Source of the DNA: Lathyrus oleraceus
Lineage: Eukaryota > Streptophyta > Magnoliopsida > Fabales > Fabaceae
Direction: 5' to 3'
Assembly (NCBI RefSeq): GCF_024323335.1
Contig: NC_066585.1
Span: forward strand, 531,416,582-531,480,581
Length of the DNA: 64,000 bases
The position numbers were made by a program, and so were the translations under genes. Positions 25,101 through 38,009 of this stretch are shown in pieces. The stretch's first letter is position 1. Each line of letters begins with the position of its first letter. The notes below the pieces were generated by a model. It saw only the letters and a program-made list of their open reading frames with translations, made no database searches and was not told the origin of the DNA.

Positions 25101-26988
25101 CCACTTCCTAAAGCAAGGTTGTTTCCATGATGTCAAGAATGTTGCCACTTGTTCTTAACTCCACAGTGTGCATTAGCCAATGCACTTCCTTACCTAGATC
25201 AGAAATAAACTGATCTAAGTAACCACCATCAAGACTATGATGTCTTCTTCTTCTTGTACACACCAAGGCTGAACATGTTTCTTTCCAGGAAACCTTTTCA
25301 GAGATCATATGCTCTTGCTGCCACCAAAGAGATAGATCATAAACCAATGTACTATCCTTCATGTGATTCTGCACAGGATCTTGAAGATGAGATGTTCTAA
25401 CATCTTTAAGAACATCAGTTATCTGGAGCTCCAAGGATAATCAATTAAATACTTGTACTTGGCACAAGTAGACATTGATCTTAAATCCTTTCCCAATTAT
25501 CCTTTCAGATACTTCCACCATAAGAATACTTTGAAAATACTCTTCTTGTGTCAACATCTTCTGCTTGTAGGCACCTCAATAGTTTTGAGAATCTTTCCAG
25601 ATTAGATTCACCCTTAGGAATGAGAGAGATGAATCCTTCCTTGCAAATGTGTCACACAACAACCAGAACCCATGTGACACAGGTCAACAGCCAACCAAAC
25701 CCTAGGCTGACCAAACGTGAGGAGGTTAACCAAAACTCCCCCTCAAATTAACAATCATGGAAACTCCACACCAATATCCATGCATTGTACACAAATGTCT
25801 CACCATGACATACACCATCCCTACCAGTGGCAACTAACTCTATGAGTTATACCTATACATACTTCAATCACACCAATCAGACTCCAGCTGACCATAAGTA
25901 CTAGTGACAACAAAACAACACCAGTTAATAGTAGATATGCATTGCCAGAGCATACTACCTCAACCAACCACTGAATCTTCATATTCTCACTCCTTGAAAG
26001 AACTGCCACTTCTGAGCGTGGTGTTTGAATAGCAAGATTCATGGTCCCAATCCTTTCAAATGAAATAGCAGTCAGGTTACCCCATAATTGACTTCTAACA
26101 TCCAGGGGACTTGTCTTCCAACACAACATAGTACTTCAGGGAACAACTATCCAACCCTGATCAATCTACAGGACTAAGGCACACAGCAGGGATTGCACAA
26201 TGTCACATCTCAACCAGCCCCACTTCTAGAGATCAGACTTCTAAAAGTGACCTTCTTGAGCATACACACAGTTGACCCTACCCTTGTCAACTTAGCACAC
26301 ACAGATGTCTCCTCTTCCAGGTCAGGAGTAGGTTCCAAACAAAAGTATCTCTTTGTTTGACGCCTAAAAACATCTGCTCTTCAACCAGTAGGTGCATACT
26401 TGTTGAACAGCATGTTCTAACATCACATAGAACATTAGTTCCACCTGCTTGGAACAAACCCTCCTTGAAAGTCTTCAAGGTCTTCATATGCACTACCTAA
26501 GAGAGTAAAAGAATCAGTGATCAGGTGATTCTTACCATGATGAGTGGACTTGAGGAGACTCAAGTATCTTTGACATCCTCATTAGATTATGATGAAATCT
26601 TGAATACAGCAGCCTTTCATCCACATGAGGGGAAACTACATCAGAGTTTGAGTTTTTCCAGGTATTATGCAGCGGAATTCATAATACAACTCAACCTATG
26701 AACACACACTTCACCAGATCAGCCTCCAAGAACATACCAAGTTTGAATATGATTCAATACTAGCACAGTTGTCCCACACAAAGGCCAATTGCCAATCTCC
26801 AGAGACAGGTACACACAGTTCCTGTCATGAATAGTCCATCCACCTACTTCAAGGGACCATTCAGGTACATCACAGAACCTTCCACATGTTCCAACATCAG
26901 TACTAACATAACTCCTTGCAAGATACCAGAAAGTATCACCCATGGATCTCATCCAGAAGCAGAACATGATGCCTGCTCTGATACCATT
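22105..26988 (-). other. LARD interior, noncoding, with a 740-bp direct duplication
   Basis: No retroviral domain is seen on either strand; the longest minus frames (about 100 codons at 25108-25434 and 26719-27039) match nothing I know. Segment 22374-23116 reappears as 26034-26776 with few differences. Polypurine-tract-like GGGGGA words on the minus strand occur at 22107, 23115, 23615, 23921 and 25735, a pattern known from Sirevirus 3' noncoding regions. Confidence 0.75.
26975..26986 (-). other. LARD primer-binding site, tRNA-iMet type
   Basis: The minus strand reads TGGTATCAGAGC, two bases after the LTR end. Confidence 0.88.
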
Positions 26989-28899
26989 TGAAATTTTGGT
27001 GTAGTCAGAGTTCAGATGTTCTACTCCAAGTAATGACATCTAATCCAACATTGTTACTAATACAACAAGACAGTTATACAAATTAAAACCCAGTACTGAT
27101 AAGCACACATTCACAGATGTCACGACATCTGCTACTATATCACCATAGAATGGAAGAACACCCAGTTCTGTCCATCTGATACAACGACACAGCAGAGATC
27201 AAACATAGCACTTACTTCTGTTGAGCCTGCACAGTTAACAGCATGATGTCTCACCATTGATTTGAACATCACCTGTTACAGCATTACAGGTTGACCTTAT
27301 TTTATAACAGACAGAATTATAACGTGCAGAAGGTAAAAACACAAGTAATTGTTAACCCAGTTCGGTGCAACATCACCTACTCTGGGGGCATACCAAGCCA
27401 GGAAGAAGATCCACTATCAGCATTATTAATTCAGAGTTAAACTCCCCCGTTTACAACTCTTCACTTAATCCCTACCCAATGCAATCTATACCTAGGAACT
27501 CCTAGATAGAAACCTCCAGTTTCCATTCCTATCACTACAATTACAATGCAATGCTTAAACAACTTGAACATGCTTCACAGCTTCGTTCAAGAACATCACA
27601 ACTCTTGCCTACAGGCTTTGAGTTACAAATAATCTCATGCTTTCAAGCACTGAGAAACACATGGTAACCTTCCCACAGGTTGGGAGGTTTACCTCACACA
27701 CACCCCTAATTTTTCAATCTTTGAGGCTTACAAAAACTAGGTTACAATATGCTATTTATAACCTAATCACCCAACTGGATTTGGGCCTTCAGAAATCGCA
27801 GCAAACTTCTTCTTTGCTGTTACAAAGTCAGCAGAAAATTTCTGCTACAAACAAGGTCTTCAATCTTTTAGTTCCTAAAATATCTCCATATTTAGTTCCT
27901 AGAATATCTCCATATTTAGTTCCTAAAATATCTCCATATTTAGTTCCTAAAATATATCCATATTTAGTTCCTAAAATATCTCCATATTTAGTTCCTAAAA
28001 TATCTCCATATTTAGAAACTATTTATTCTGATTGAGTCTTCAAGACCTCCACAAATAACGCCACATTGGATTCTAACTAATTTCCACATATTAGGGTGCT
28101 AACAAATAGGCTATTTGTTAGGTTCCTTAATTGTAGCTCAGTTGTTAGTTTCCTGGATTTTAGATCAGCTGTTGGATTCCTGAAGAATAGCCTGAGAAAA
28201 ATCCTGAAACAGAAAAACTAACCATCCTACAATTTAGCATATGCTGTCAGGAATGAATGTCACAATATTCAGTTTGACGTCCACATCATAGACCATATGC
28301 TAAGTCTGTTTTTCCTGAAAATAGACTGTACAAAATGTTGTACTGTACAGGACCACTCAGTCCATACTTCAGTATCAGCTTACATTAATAAATGTCACAA
28401 TATCCAATTTGACATTTACACAAAGAGCCTTATGCCATGGTCTGTTGTTCTCCTGAAGAATAGACTGAGATACATACTGAAATGTAGCAGAAAACCAATC
28501 TGCCTATTGTTCAGTATATGGTGTCAATGATGAATGTCATAACATCCAGTTTGACATTCAGACAGTAGGCCTTATGCCAGGTCTGTTATTTCCTTGATGA
28601 ACAGACTGAAAATAAATACTGAGTTATAACAGAACACCAACTATTCTATTCCTCAGTATCTGCTGTCAGGGATGAATGTCATAACATCTAGTTTGACATT
28701 CAGTAAGTCCTGTATTAGCTAAACCTGTAGCATACTACTCAAGTATGTCATGACATCAGTCAAGACATCAGAGTACAGCTAGATATTCTAACACACAATG
28801 CAGTCAAACAAACATCTCCACAGCATGTCATGACATCAGTCAAGACATTAGAATCCAGCTAGTGTTTTACCATACAATACAGCCAATTAAACATCAACA
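26989..28899 (-). repeat. LARD 5' LTR
   Basis: 1911 bp, 21 bp longer than the other LTR because it has six 24-bp minisatellite units (about 27866-28014) and lacks the 3 extra A. A TATA box is at 27752-27760. Otherwise it is nearly identical to 20215-22104, indicating a recent insertion. Confidence 0.88.
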
Positions 28900-29769
28900 C
28901 AAGGGAATGGCTTGAGATACTTCCAACAGGTTCAAATGGGGTCTATTCGTCAGTCAAAACGTTAATCTTGAAGGAGCAAAAGTTTGTTCATGAGTTGTCA
29001 TGCTCGATAGGCGAGCAGAATGGGTCGCCTAGCGAGTCCCAAGAAAAGCCACCAGAATCACCTACACTCAGAGGAATTTCTTGAATTGTCATGCTCGCTA
29101 GGCGAAACCCACGTGTCTAAAAAAAAAAGAACGAAAAAAATAAATAAATAATTAAATAAAATATAACAAAAAAAATTTGGACTTGGGCCTCTCTCATTTG
29201 AGCCCACAGGTCCATAAAAATCAGGTTATAAATTCAGAGTTTCAATGAAACAAAAGGCAATTCCATTCCTATTATTACCCGGGCAGGGAAAAAGATAGTG
29301 AGAGAAAAGCTAACAGAGTTCAGAGCAACCTCCAGAGACTGAAGGGAACTCATCGGCAAAGAAGCAATTCCCTCTCATATAAACCCTAAGAGTGCTTTGC
29401 AAACACAACCGTGCCATTCAATTTCATCGGTCTCTCCAATCAGGTTTGCCCTTATCCCCATTACTCTATGCTTTTAATTTGAATGCTCTGAATGTATGAG
29501 GTATTATGGGTGAATTTGATACCCTTTTGATGCATGTGTTTGACGAGAGGTTTAGGCCTCCTACCCTTGGTTGCTTTTTGTGAGCTTTTTGTGAATTTTA
29601 ATGGCATGATTCATGTGGTTACATTTTGATTTGGGGGCAACTCTTGATTACCCTATCCTGTTTGCTCTAACCTGTTTTATGGCATTGTCTTCTCCTGATT
29701 TCATCCTTTTACTCTAACCTGTTTGTTGAGTTTTTGTGAGGGCTCACATACTCTTGCAGGGATAGCTTG

Positions 29770-30260
29770 CACTACGCCAAAGAAGACCTTAGACAGCGCT
29801 TTTTTTGCCCTTAGACAGCGCTTTAAAGCGCTGTCTAAACCTCCGCTGCTAAAGGTTTAGACAGCGCTTTTTTAAATCTTAAAAGCGCTGTCTAAGCCCC
29901 CCCCCCCCTTAGATAGCGCTTTGGCCAAAAGCGCTTTCTAAGACCCTCCTATTTTAATTTTTTTAGGTATACCTTAGACAGCACTTTTGGCCAAAGCGCT
30001 GTCTAAGGGGGGGGGGGGGGGGGGGGGGCTTAGACAGCGCTTTTCAAAAAGCGCTGTCTAAGCCCCCCTATTTTAATTTTTTTAGGTATACCTTAGACAG
30101 CGCTTTAGGCAAAAGCGCTGTCTAAGGGGGGGGGGGGTAGACAGCGCTTTTCAAAAAGCGCTGTCTAAGCCCCCCCCGTTAGACAGCGCTTTTGCCTAAA
30201 GCGCTTTCTAACCCCCCCTTTAGACAGCGCTTTTTACAGAAGCGCTGTCTAATGTATACG
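29770..30260. repeat. CACTA left terminal and subterminal inverted repeats
   Basis: Repeated TTAGACAGCGCTTT and AAAGCGCTGTCTAA words form back-to-back hairpins, separated by homopolymer C or G runs (for example G at 30007-30027 and 30126-30137). Subterminal repeats of this kind bind the element's TNPA-type protein in En/Spm. The G and C runs may be length-uncertain in assembly. Confidence 0.85.
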
Positions 30261-30528
30261 AAAATTTTTGAAGCTTTTGTTTTAAACCACATTTTTTCCA
30301 GGTTTATAAACCAGAATTTCTACCTGTTTTCAACCAGATTTTGACAGACAGTTATCACATTTTATACATGCCATTTTGGCCTTTTTTCTACCAATTTTTG
30401 GCTAACAATATATATATATATACCAATTCAAACCAATTTTGCCTTAAATGTATCAAATATATACAAATTTATGTACACATTTACAAGTCATTACATATAC
30501 TACAAATGTACACATTAATTACACAAAT

Positions 30529-33500
30529 TTATGAAAAAACTTTGAGCTCTATCATGAATTGACACCACTCCTCTTTGATTTCGTCCACTTGATCCTTTGT
30601 ATAAAATGCACACTTGAATTCCTCAAAGTACTACATAATAATATAACATATTTTGAATTAATTCCAACTATTTAATTATATGAGATATGTGTAAATATAA
30701 AAATAACTCATAAGTTAGAAATACATACATCGGTGGGAATCACTAATCGGCCCAAAGCAAGAGTATCTCGCATAAACCTCAACACGAAATACCCGCAATC
30801 TATTTGATTACGTTGTTGAGGACACTACATGAAAAAAAAATATGGATTATAAATCCTAAGTTTTATCAAGTGTCATCACTAATATAATAAAAAATGTGGT
30901 AATTAAAAATATACCGCCACTTTAATCCATGTAATGCGGTTGGCGCTCCTCCTTGAGGTTTGGATATCTCGTTGGGCCCGAAAAGCTTGTAGGACGCTAA
31001 TAAAATAAAAATGAAGCAATTAGAACAATTCACATAAACTAAGAAAAATTTTGAACATTCTCACTTACGTGTCAATTAGGTTCTTCATATCCGGGTATGT
31101 TGTCCAATCATTTCCTAACGAGTCAAGATAATACACAATTTCTCGGATAGGATTGATTGCGAGCAACAACCAATGTCCACTGTAATGATTAGGCAAATGT
31201 TAGATGGTAACTTGGAAAATAATTATAATAGATGAATTTAGAATGAAATGCTAACCCGGTATTAAACGGTATAAAAAACAACTTCTCCGCATCTTTATTC
31301 TCCATGAGGATCTGAAGAACATACTCCGTCACGGTATGCGGTCTACTTAAGATTAAACCTAAGTTGACGGTCGCGGGTGCTAAGAATCCGAATGACTCGT
31401 CCAAATCATTGGGGCGCATCAATTTGTCATACAAAAACCTAATATAAAAACATCATTAACACCTCTTTTGAAACATAAAGTAAACCGGATTAACATAAAG
31501 TAAACATCATTAACATAAGTTGTTTAATTAATAAAACAAAGTAGACCGGATTTACCTAATATATGTATTGACAACGTTGACGCCGATTTCTTCATGACCA
31601 AAAACTTGCATGAAGTCTTCATTACCAATCATTTGGTCGTAATCAAAGCCGAAAATCCCTACCTCCATATGTACATTCCGAACACCTCCGGTCGGTATAT
31701 CGGTCATCTCTATAAATGTCCTGAGGCACGACCTATACTTGGCGGTAGGTTTTTTCCTAGCTACGGTCTTCTTAGCACCAGAACTTTTTACCCGTGCGGA
31801 GGCGTTGCTAACCTCCTTTTTTTGTTGTGCGGAGGCATTGCTAACCTCATTTTCTTTTGATTTGGATTTTGTGGGAGTCTATTTAACATAACCAAGGAAA
31901 ATATGTAAGTAAAATTTTAAGCATAAATTTTAAACTTTGAATATACACATTAAAGTTAACATAAGTTTTAAGCATACCTCATATCCTACGCATATGAGGT
32001 TTGTCGGCCATGCAACAAACGAACCTACTGCTTCGTGCACCGTTGTTGCATCCGAATCATCGCTAGGATATGGTAATGCTGCATTCGGCTCAACTGCAAT
32101 ATCAACTGATACCTTCAAACATCCAGCAGGGAGCTCTCTAGTGTGGAGTAATACTCCGCTAACGTTATGCACTTTTCCCTTGCCAACCATCCGATAGTAT
32201 GGTGACGACAAATACAGCTGACAATGGGAAATGCCCTAAAACCAATAATAACAAGAAATCGTTAATGTGTATATATGTCAAATACATAATTTAAGCAAAT
32301 AGTTCAATTTAAGACAATTATATGTAATTACCTCTGGAATGTTCGGCTGAAAGGTACAGTTGATACTGTTTTTGTCCGAAGCATCTCTGTATACCGTTGA
32401 GGCGCTAGCCTCTCTTTCTCTCCTCAATGCATCAAGCTCAGCTTGCATGGCTTCCAATCTTGCATGAAGCTCCCGATTACTAGGAGCCTTTTCTTTTTTA
32501 ACACTGAGGGAGGTCGGAGTGACTCCAAATCCCTTACCCCTCACCCGACCAGAATACTCAGGGACATCTAATGCCCGACTAAGTATGCTCTTAGTATCAT
32601 CGGGAGATAGAGACTGAGATAGCTCCTCCTGAAAAATCAGATGAATACCGTATACTTGTCAAATATTTGTGTATAAAAATGTTATTGAATTAATGAAAAA
32701 ATGTTATACTTACACATTTCTGGTATACGTTTAAAACTTCTTCTTTAGGAACTCCAGATTTGCCCACACGGGCTTCCTTCCACAAAACATGTGCAGGAAG
32801 AGATGTTTCTGAACATTCCTCCTTCTGCAGCTACACATTAAGTCATACAGTTTGATCAGATAAAACTAATATATGATGAACAAATTTGTTTTCGCAATTT
32901 ATAAATACTTACCATGGATTGTTCTAAGCGTCCATATCCGACACGTCCTTTTCGGTACGGATATGCGGGACTTGATGCTCTTTCCCGATTTGTAGCACTT
33001 ATTCTTTGAAAAGTCGGGTCTTGTCTTTTGGATTTGAAAGCTTCCCATTCTTCAGCCGATATCAAACTTTCATATTTTCTAGGAAGCTCCGCATCCACAA
33101 AATTACCATCCGCATCCTTAAGGAACTTGGATGATAAAAATGTCTGAAACCCTCTAAGAAGCTTTCCGGCCAATTTCATACAAAACCCTCTTCTTTCTTC
33201 TTCGATGTTAAAACATCGCTAAGAAAAACATACAGATTGATAGTTAGTATCGGTAATTGAAAAAACATAATTGATACCGTATAATTAAGGGCCAAATGAT
33301 TGTACCTTTATCTCACTCCAAATTTTTTCTTTGGACTCTTTCAACTCTTTATTTCTCCAATCATCACATGTAATGGGAATTTCATTCCTTACTAGTGCAC
33401 CGATGAAACTAGTTAAGGTATGCCCATTAGGTTCTATAAGTTGTCCCTGGTTGTTCCAAGAGACATCTAGTATGATGCCTCGAGATCTTCCTTGGACCAC

Positions 33501-33581
33501 CCTTCGCATTACTGTGATGCCTCTTCGAATTTCTTCTTCCGCGGATACTTTACTAACTTCCTCATGTTGGTTATCAGCCAT
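30529..33581 (-). CDS. CACTA-encoded En/Spm transposase-domain protein fused to Ulp1 (C48) cysteine protease
   Basis: Eleven exons with GT-AG borders can be read: 33306-33581, 32913-33218, 32714-32830, 32332-32628, 31978-32235, 31556-31878, 31256-31438, 31069-31179, 30915-30996, 30729-30824 and 30529-30630. Phases agree throughout and I found no stop, giving about 716 residues. Exons 1-2 resemble the plant Ptta/En/Spm transposase domain (PF03004). Exon 4 has a short coiled coil (ELHARLEAMQAELDALRRE). Exons 7-10 form a Ulp1-type peptidase with catalytic His in GGHWLL (31173-31175), Asp in YYLDSLG (31122-31124), Gln in PQQRNQ and Cys in DCGYF (30795-30797). Ulp1 enzymes cleave SUMO or related modifiers; whether this one does, or only serves the transposon, is unknown. 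Exons are predicted by eye. Confidence 0.83.
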
Positions 33582-33805
33582 GTCTAACCTGTAATAAACC
33601 AAGGAAACCATCAAATATCAAATATAACTTATAATCAAAGCAATTGAAAACAAAAAAAAAAGAAATCATGCATTATCAGATATAACTTATAATCAAAGCA
33701 ATTGAAAACAAAAATATAATGAAATCATGCATTATCACATATAACTTATAATCAAAACAAATGAAAAAAATAAATAAAGAAACCATGGATAATTTACCTA
33801 AGTCA
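33582..33805. repeat. Spacer between the two CACTA genes with a 60-bp repeat
   Basis: Three copies of a roughly 60-bp A-rich unit containing ATATAACTTATAATCAAA lie near 33621, 33680 and 33739. The spacer may hold the TNP2 3' end and the promoter or 5' UTR of the Ulp1 gene; I see no clear TATA box. Confidence 0.6.
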
Positions 33806-36800
33806 CTAACATCTCTTTCTTTTCTTTGTTGGAATATTAATCACTTGTTTCTTAGCAATGCGTACGGATGAATTGATCCAAATTCCCTCATTATGATCGT
33901 TTCTTATATATGACTCATCCGGTATAAGATCCTCAACTTCATCATTTCTATTCAACTCATTCCGTCTAATGCATGACTCATTCTCAACATCAATATCACA
34001 TTGATCGACACCGCTATCATCAGTCACTTTGTTAGAGAAAAGCACTATAGACCATTTTGTACTCTTCGGGTCATTCACATAGAACACTTGTTTAGCTTGA
34101 GATGCTAGAATAAAAGGTTCATCTTTGTACCCCACCCTAGTAAGATCAACTTGCAAAAATCCAGACTTATCCATTCGTATGCCACTACTATTCACCCACT
34201 TGCAACCAAAGATGGGAATCTGAAACTTCTCGTAATCAAACACCCAAATGTGCTCAATAACTCCAAAATATGACAAATTTGCATATTTGGGGTTTAAGTC
34301 CTTCATACTTGATATATGCATTGCTTCAGCTAGCACGGTGACACCACTATTTTGCATAGTACTCTTATCATCTTGTTCTTTGGTATAAAATGTGTATCCA
34401 TTAATTGAATATGCGCTATGAGAAAACACATGCAAACTTGGACCATATGCCAAACATCTCAACCTTTCTGTTACCGAAGAAGGATCTGAAGAGCGCTTCA
34501 AATAAATATGATCCTTCAACCATTGTATGAAACTTTGATTGTGCTCTATAACTATCCAATTTTCATTTCTGTTCGGATTTAACCTTCGGAGTACATCCTT
34601 GTGCATTTCAACATATGGCTCAACCTCATTATTATTGTGCAGAACATACAAATGAACTTGATCCCGTTCATCCCTTGATATTGTCACAATTTTATTCCCA
34701 ATTAATTTTTTACCTTCCATTTTTTCGAAAATCTGAGCTCTGGGGAGTCCAATCGATTGAACGTTAGACAAATATTCAGTACAAAACTCAACAGCTTCTT
34801 CAACAATGTATCGTTCAACAATACAACCCTCTGGTCGACTTCGGGATTTCACGTACCCTTTTAATATTTTCATATACCGTTCAGCAGGGTACATCCATCT
34901 CATATAAGCTGGTCCACACAACTGTGTCTCTTTCACAAGATGAACAACTAAATGAACCATTATGTCAAAAAAAGACGGAGGAAAATACATTTCAAGCTCA
35001 CACAAGGTAATTACAATCTCTTTTTGTAGTGTTGGTAAGATCTCGGGATCGATCACCTTACTACAAATTGACCTAAAGAAAAAACACAATTTAGTTATGG
35101 CACTTCTTACTTTTTCTGGCAAAATAGAACGTATACCTATCGGTAGAAAATGTTCCATTATAACATGGCAATCATGTGTCTTCAAATTCTTCAACTTGAG
35201 GTCTTTCATAGAAACAAGTCTTCTGATATCAGATGAGTATCCTTCTGGAACCTTAACTTCACTCAGAGACTTACACAAATTTTTTTCTCCTTTCTAGATA
35301 AAGTAAAAGCAGCAGGTGGTAGATATGTTCGTCTTCCTTTCTTCACGGGTGCTAATTCAGTTCTCATTCCCATTTTTAACATGTCCTCCCTTGCTTTAAG
35401 GCCATCCTTAGACTTGCCTTTTATATTGAGTAATGTACCGATAACACTTTCAAATACGTTTTTTTCAATATGCATAACATCGAGAAAATGTCTCACGTAC
35501 AAAGACTTCCAATATGGCAATTCAAAAAATATCGACCTTTTCTTCCACCCACCTTTCACAATCTTATGTGCAAAAGGCTTGCCAAACTCAGTACGCACAT
35601 CTTTCACCTTTTCAAAAACTTGTTCACCTGACAATGCGGGTGGAGCTCTACGATGTTCGGTGTCTCCATTGAATGCTTTTCTCCACCCACGGTAGTGATG
35701 TTTAGAATGTAAGAATCTACGATGACCGAGAAACACATTCTTCTGGCAAAGTTCCAATCGAATCGTATCGGTTCCGTCTTCACAAACAGGACACGCACGT
35801 TGACCTTTAATGCTATACCCAGATAGATTCCCGTATGCTGGAAAATCATTAATTGTGCCAAACAACATCGCCCTCAAATTGAAACTTTCTTTCCTATATC
35901 CATCATAAACCTCCACACCGTTCTCCCACAAAATCTTTAAATCTTCGATCAGAGGTGTCAAGTATACGTCTATGTCATTCCCTGGTTGTTTAGGCCCAGA
36001 GATTAACATAGATAACATCATGTACTTACGCTTCATACATAGCCACGGAGGTAGGTTATAAATCATAAGAATCACAGGCCATGTGGTATGTGAGATACTT
36101 TGAAGACCATGTGGGTTCATTCCATCAGTAGATAATGCCAATCGAAGGTTTCTTGCTTCTGATCCAAACTCAGGATAATCATTATCAATCTTCGACCACT
36201 GTGGTGAATCAGCCGGATGCCGATACATTCCATCAATAATTCTTTCATCTGCATGCCAAGTAAGATGTCTTGCATCGGTTTCACTACGAAACATGCGCCT
36301 AAATCTCGGAATTATCGGAAAATACCATAAGACTTTTGCGGGAGATAATCTTTTCTTATATCGAGACAAACCGCATTTAGGGCACTCAGTTAACATTGCA
36401 TATTCGTTACGAAACAAAATGCAATCGTTAGGACAAGCATGTATCTTATCATAGCTCATGCCAATAGAGCACAACATTTTTTTTGCCTCATAGGTTCGAT
36501 TAGGAAGAACATTATCATCCGGTAGCATTTCTCTCATAAGGCCCAACAACTCTGTGAAACTTTTATCCGACCATCCATTGCCCGCCTTTAAGTTGTACAA
36601 CTTTAATACCGCAGAAAGTCTTGAGAATTTAGTGCAACCTTTGTACAACGGTTTCTCTGCATCGCTTACCATCCTCTCAAACATTTCAGGACAATCATGA
36701 AGATCTTCTTCCAGTGCTTCTACAATCTCTTCAACTCGATCACAATCGTATGTTTCAGTGTCTTTGTCGTATGAAGCATAGGTCGTACTACTTTTTCCAC

Positions 36801-37050
36801 TCGAATCAACATTCTCGTTAATTTTCTCACCATGAAATATCCAACACTGATAACTTTGATCAATTCCATGCCTCAGCAAATGCGATTTCAATTCATGTGC
36901 GTCAACCTTACCAATATAACAACAACGCAAGCAAGGACAATGCATTCGTCTGGGGTTTTCAGCGTGTTGAACAGCATACTTAACGAATTCCAAAACCCCA
37001 CTCTCGTACTCTTTGGTCATTCGATCGGCACAGATCCATGTTTTATCCAT
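33806..37050 (-). pseudogene. tnp2: CACTA TNP2 transposase, one apparent frameshift
   Basis: The start chosen is ATG 37050 (MDKTWICADRMTKEYE), as in related transposases; an in-frame ATG at 37077 lies before a likely splice acceptor. Domains in order are a transposase-associated domain with CPCLRCC, the tnp2 transposase family region (STDGMNPHG to ACPVCEDGT), DUF4218 (CELEMYFPPSFFDIMVHL) and DUF4216 (FGCKWVNSSGIRMDKSG). The reading frame breaks near 35280-35287 in a run of seven A (T on the plus strand). The first frame ends at 35263 and the second continues to 33806 with no other damage. A one-base deletion, or an assembly error in the run, explains this. Apart from the break the protein is about full length (roughly 1080 residues). 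Confidence 0.85.
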
Positions 37051-37057
37051 GATTTTC

Positions 37058-38005
37058 CTACTTATTAAAGTAAACAATTAATCTAGACGAAACTACATAA
37101 CTAAGGTAGTATCTTTGAACATTCAACTGGTCAAAACTATTATTCCATAGTAGTTTCAATGAACATTCAAATTGATTTCAAAATACATTCACCAAAATCC
37201 ATTTAACATCCTAACTAGTATTCACCTGTCACCAAACTTTGTAGCTTGTTCTTTTCAGACTAGCATGAGTTAGTAAATTGATACACTAACTACTACTTTA
37301 ACTCCTATTAGCATTTCAATAACTGATTTCAAAATACACTAATAAACCTTGTCCATTCAATATTAACTAACTTACTATTTTATTTGCCAATTCAAACATG
37401 ACTAACCAACTTTCCTAAATAACTAACTGAATCACATTTCAAATTTCATAACAGTCCTACTAACAAAACTGTTCTAATTAATCTCTAACAGTCTCTGACA
37501 CATAATTAACAGTTTCATAGCTAACTATCGAATCAACTCAACTAACAATCATATTATCAATAACCAACTAACTACTTTTCACTAACTTACTAACTTAACT
37601 AACATTTCAAACTAACACTTTAATTCCCTAAACACTAACTGATTCAACTTCAAAACCAACATTCAACCCTAAGGCAACAGAATAAACTTCAAAATCTCAA
37701 AATTTGGGTCATTTTATATAACTGAGTTTTCACACATAATACAGAACCAACATTGGTGATACAGAAAAATATGACTGAGTTTTCAACAGAAGCAACATTG
37801 GTGATACAGAAAAATACAGAAAAATATAAAATGGGGCAAGAGTTTTCACACATAATGTTCATCTATAACACATTATATAAAATCAAATATCACTCACAAA
37901 CCATAAACATTCACATATGCAAGAATGAATACAATGTAGTCATTACCTCTACTTCAAACATGCATTTGGTACCAAAGTTATTTAGGGTTTGAGAAAGAGA
38001 CTTAC
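37058..38005 (-). other. Putative 5' UTR intron of the TNP2 gene
   Basis: A donor CTTG|GTAAGT is at 38005 and an acceptor AAGTAG|GAAAATC at 37058, eight bases before the TNP2 ATG. The sequence between is AT-rich and without coding potential. The first exon would be noncoding. Confidence 0.45.
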
Positions 38006-38009
38006 CAAG

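Larger units (their letters stand above)
20215..28899 (-). mobile_element. Non-autonomous Sirevirus-like copia element (LARD)
   Basis: Two nearly identical direct repeats, 20215-22104 and 26989-28899, flank a 4.9-kb interior. The target duplication is CAAGG at 20210-20214 and 28900-28904. On the minus strand the 5' LTR is at 26989-28899. The primer site TGGTATCAGAGC (26975-26986) and the polypurine tract AAAGGGGGAG (22107-22116) are in place. The extended primer site (TGGTATCAGAGCAGG) and polypurine tract resemble Sireviruses. The interior has no recognisable gag, protease, integrase or RT, so the element would need proteins from a relative. This matches the definition of a large retrotransposon derivative. 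Confidence 0.85.

Noticed and set aside
31594..32197. Plus-strand frames in the CACTA element
   Set aside because: Shadows of exons 5 and 6 of the minus-strand Ulp1 gene.
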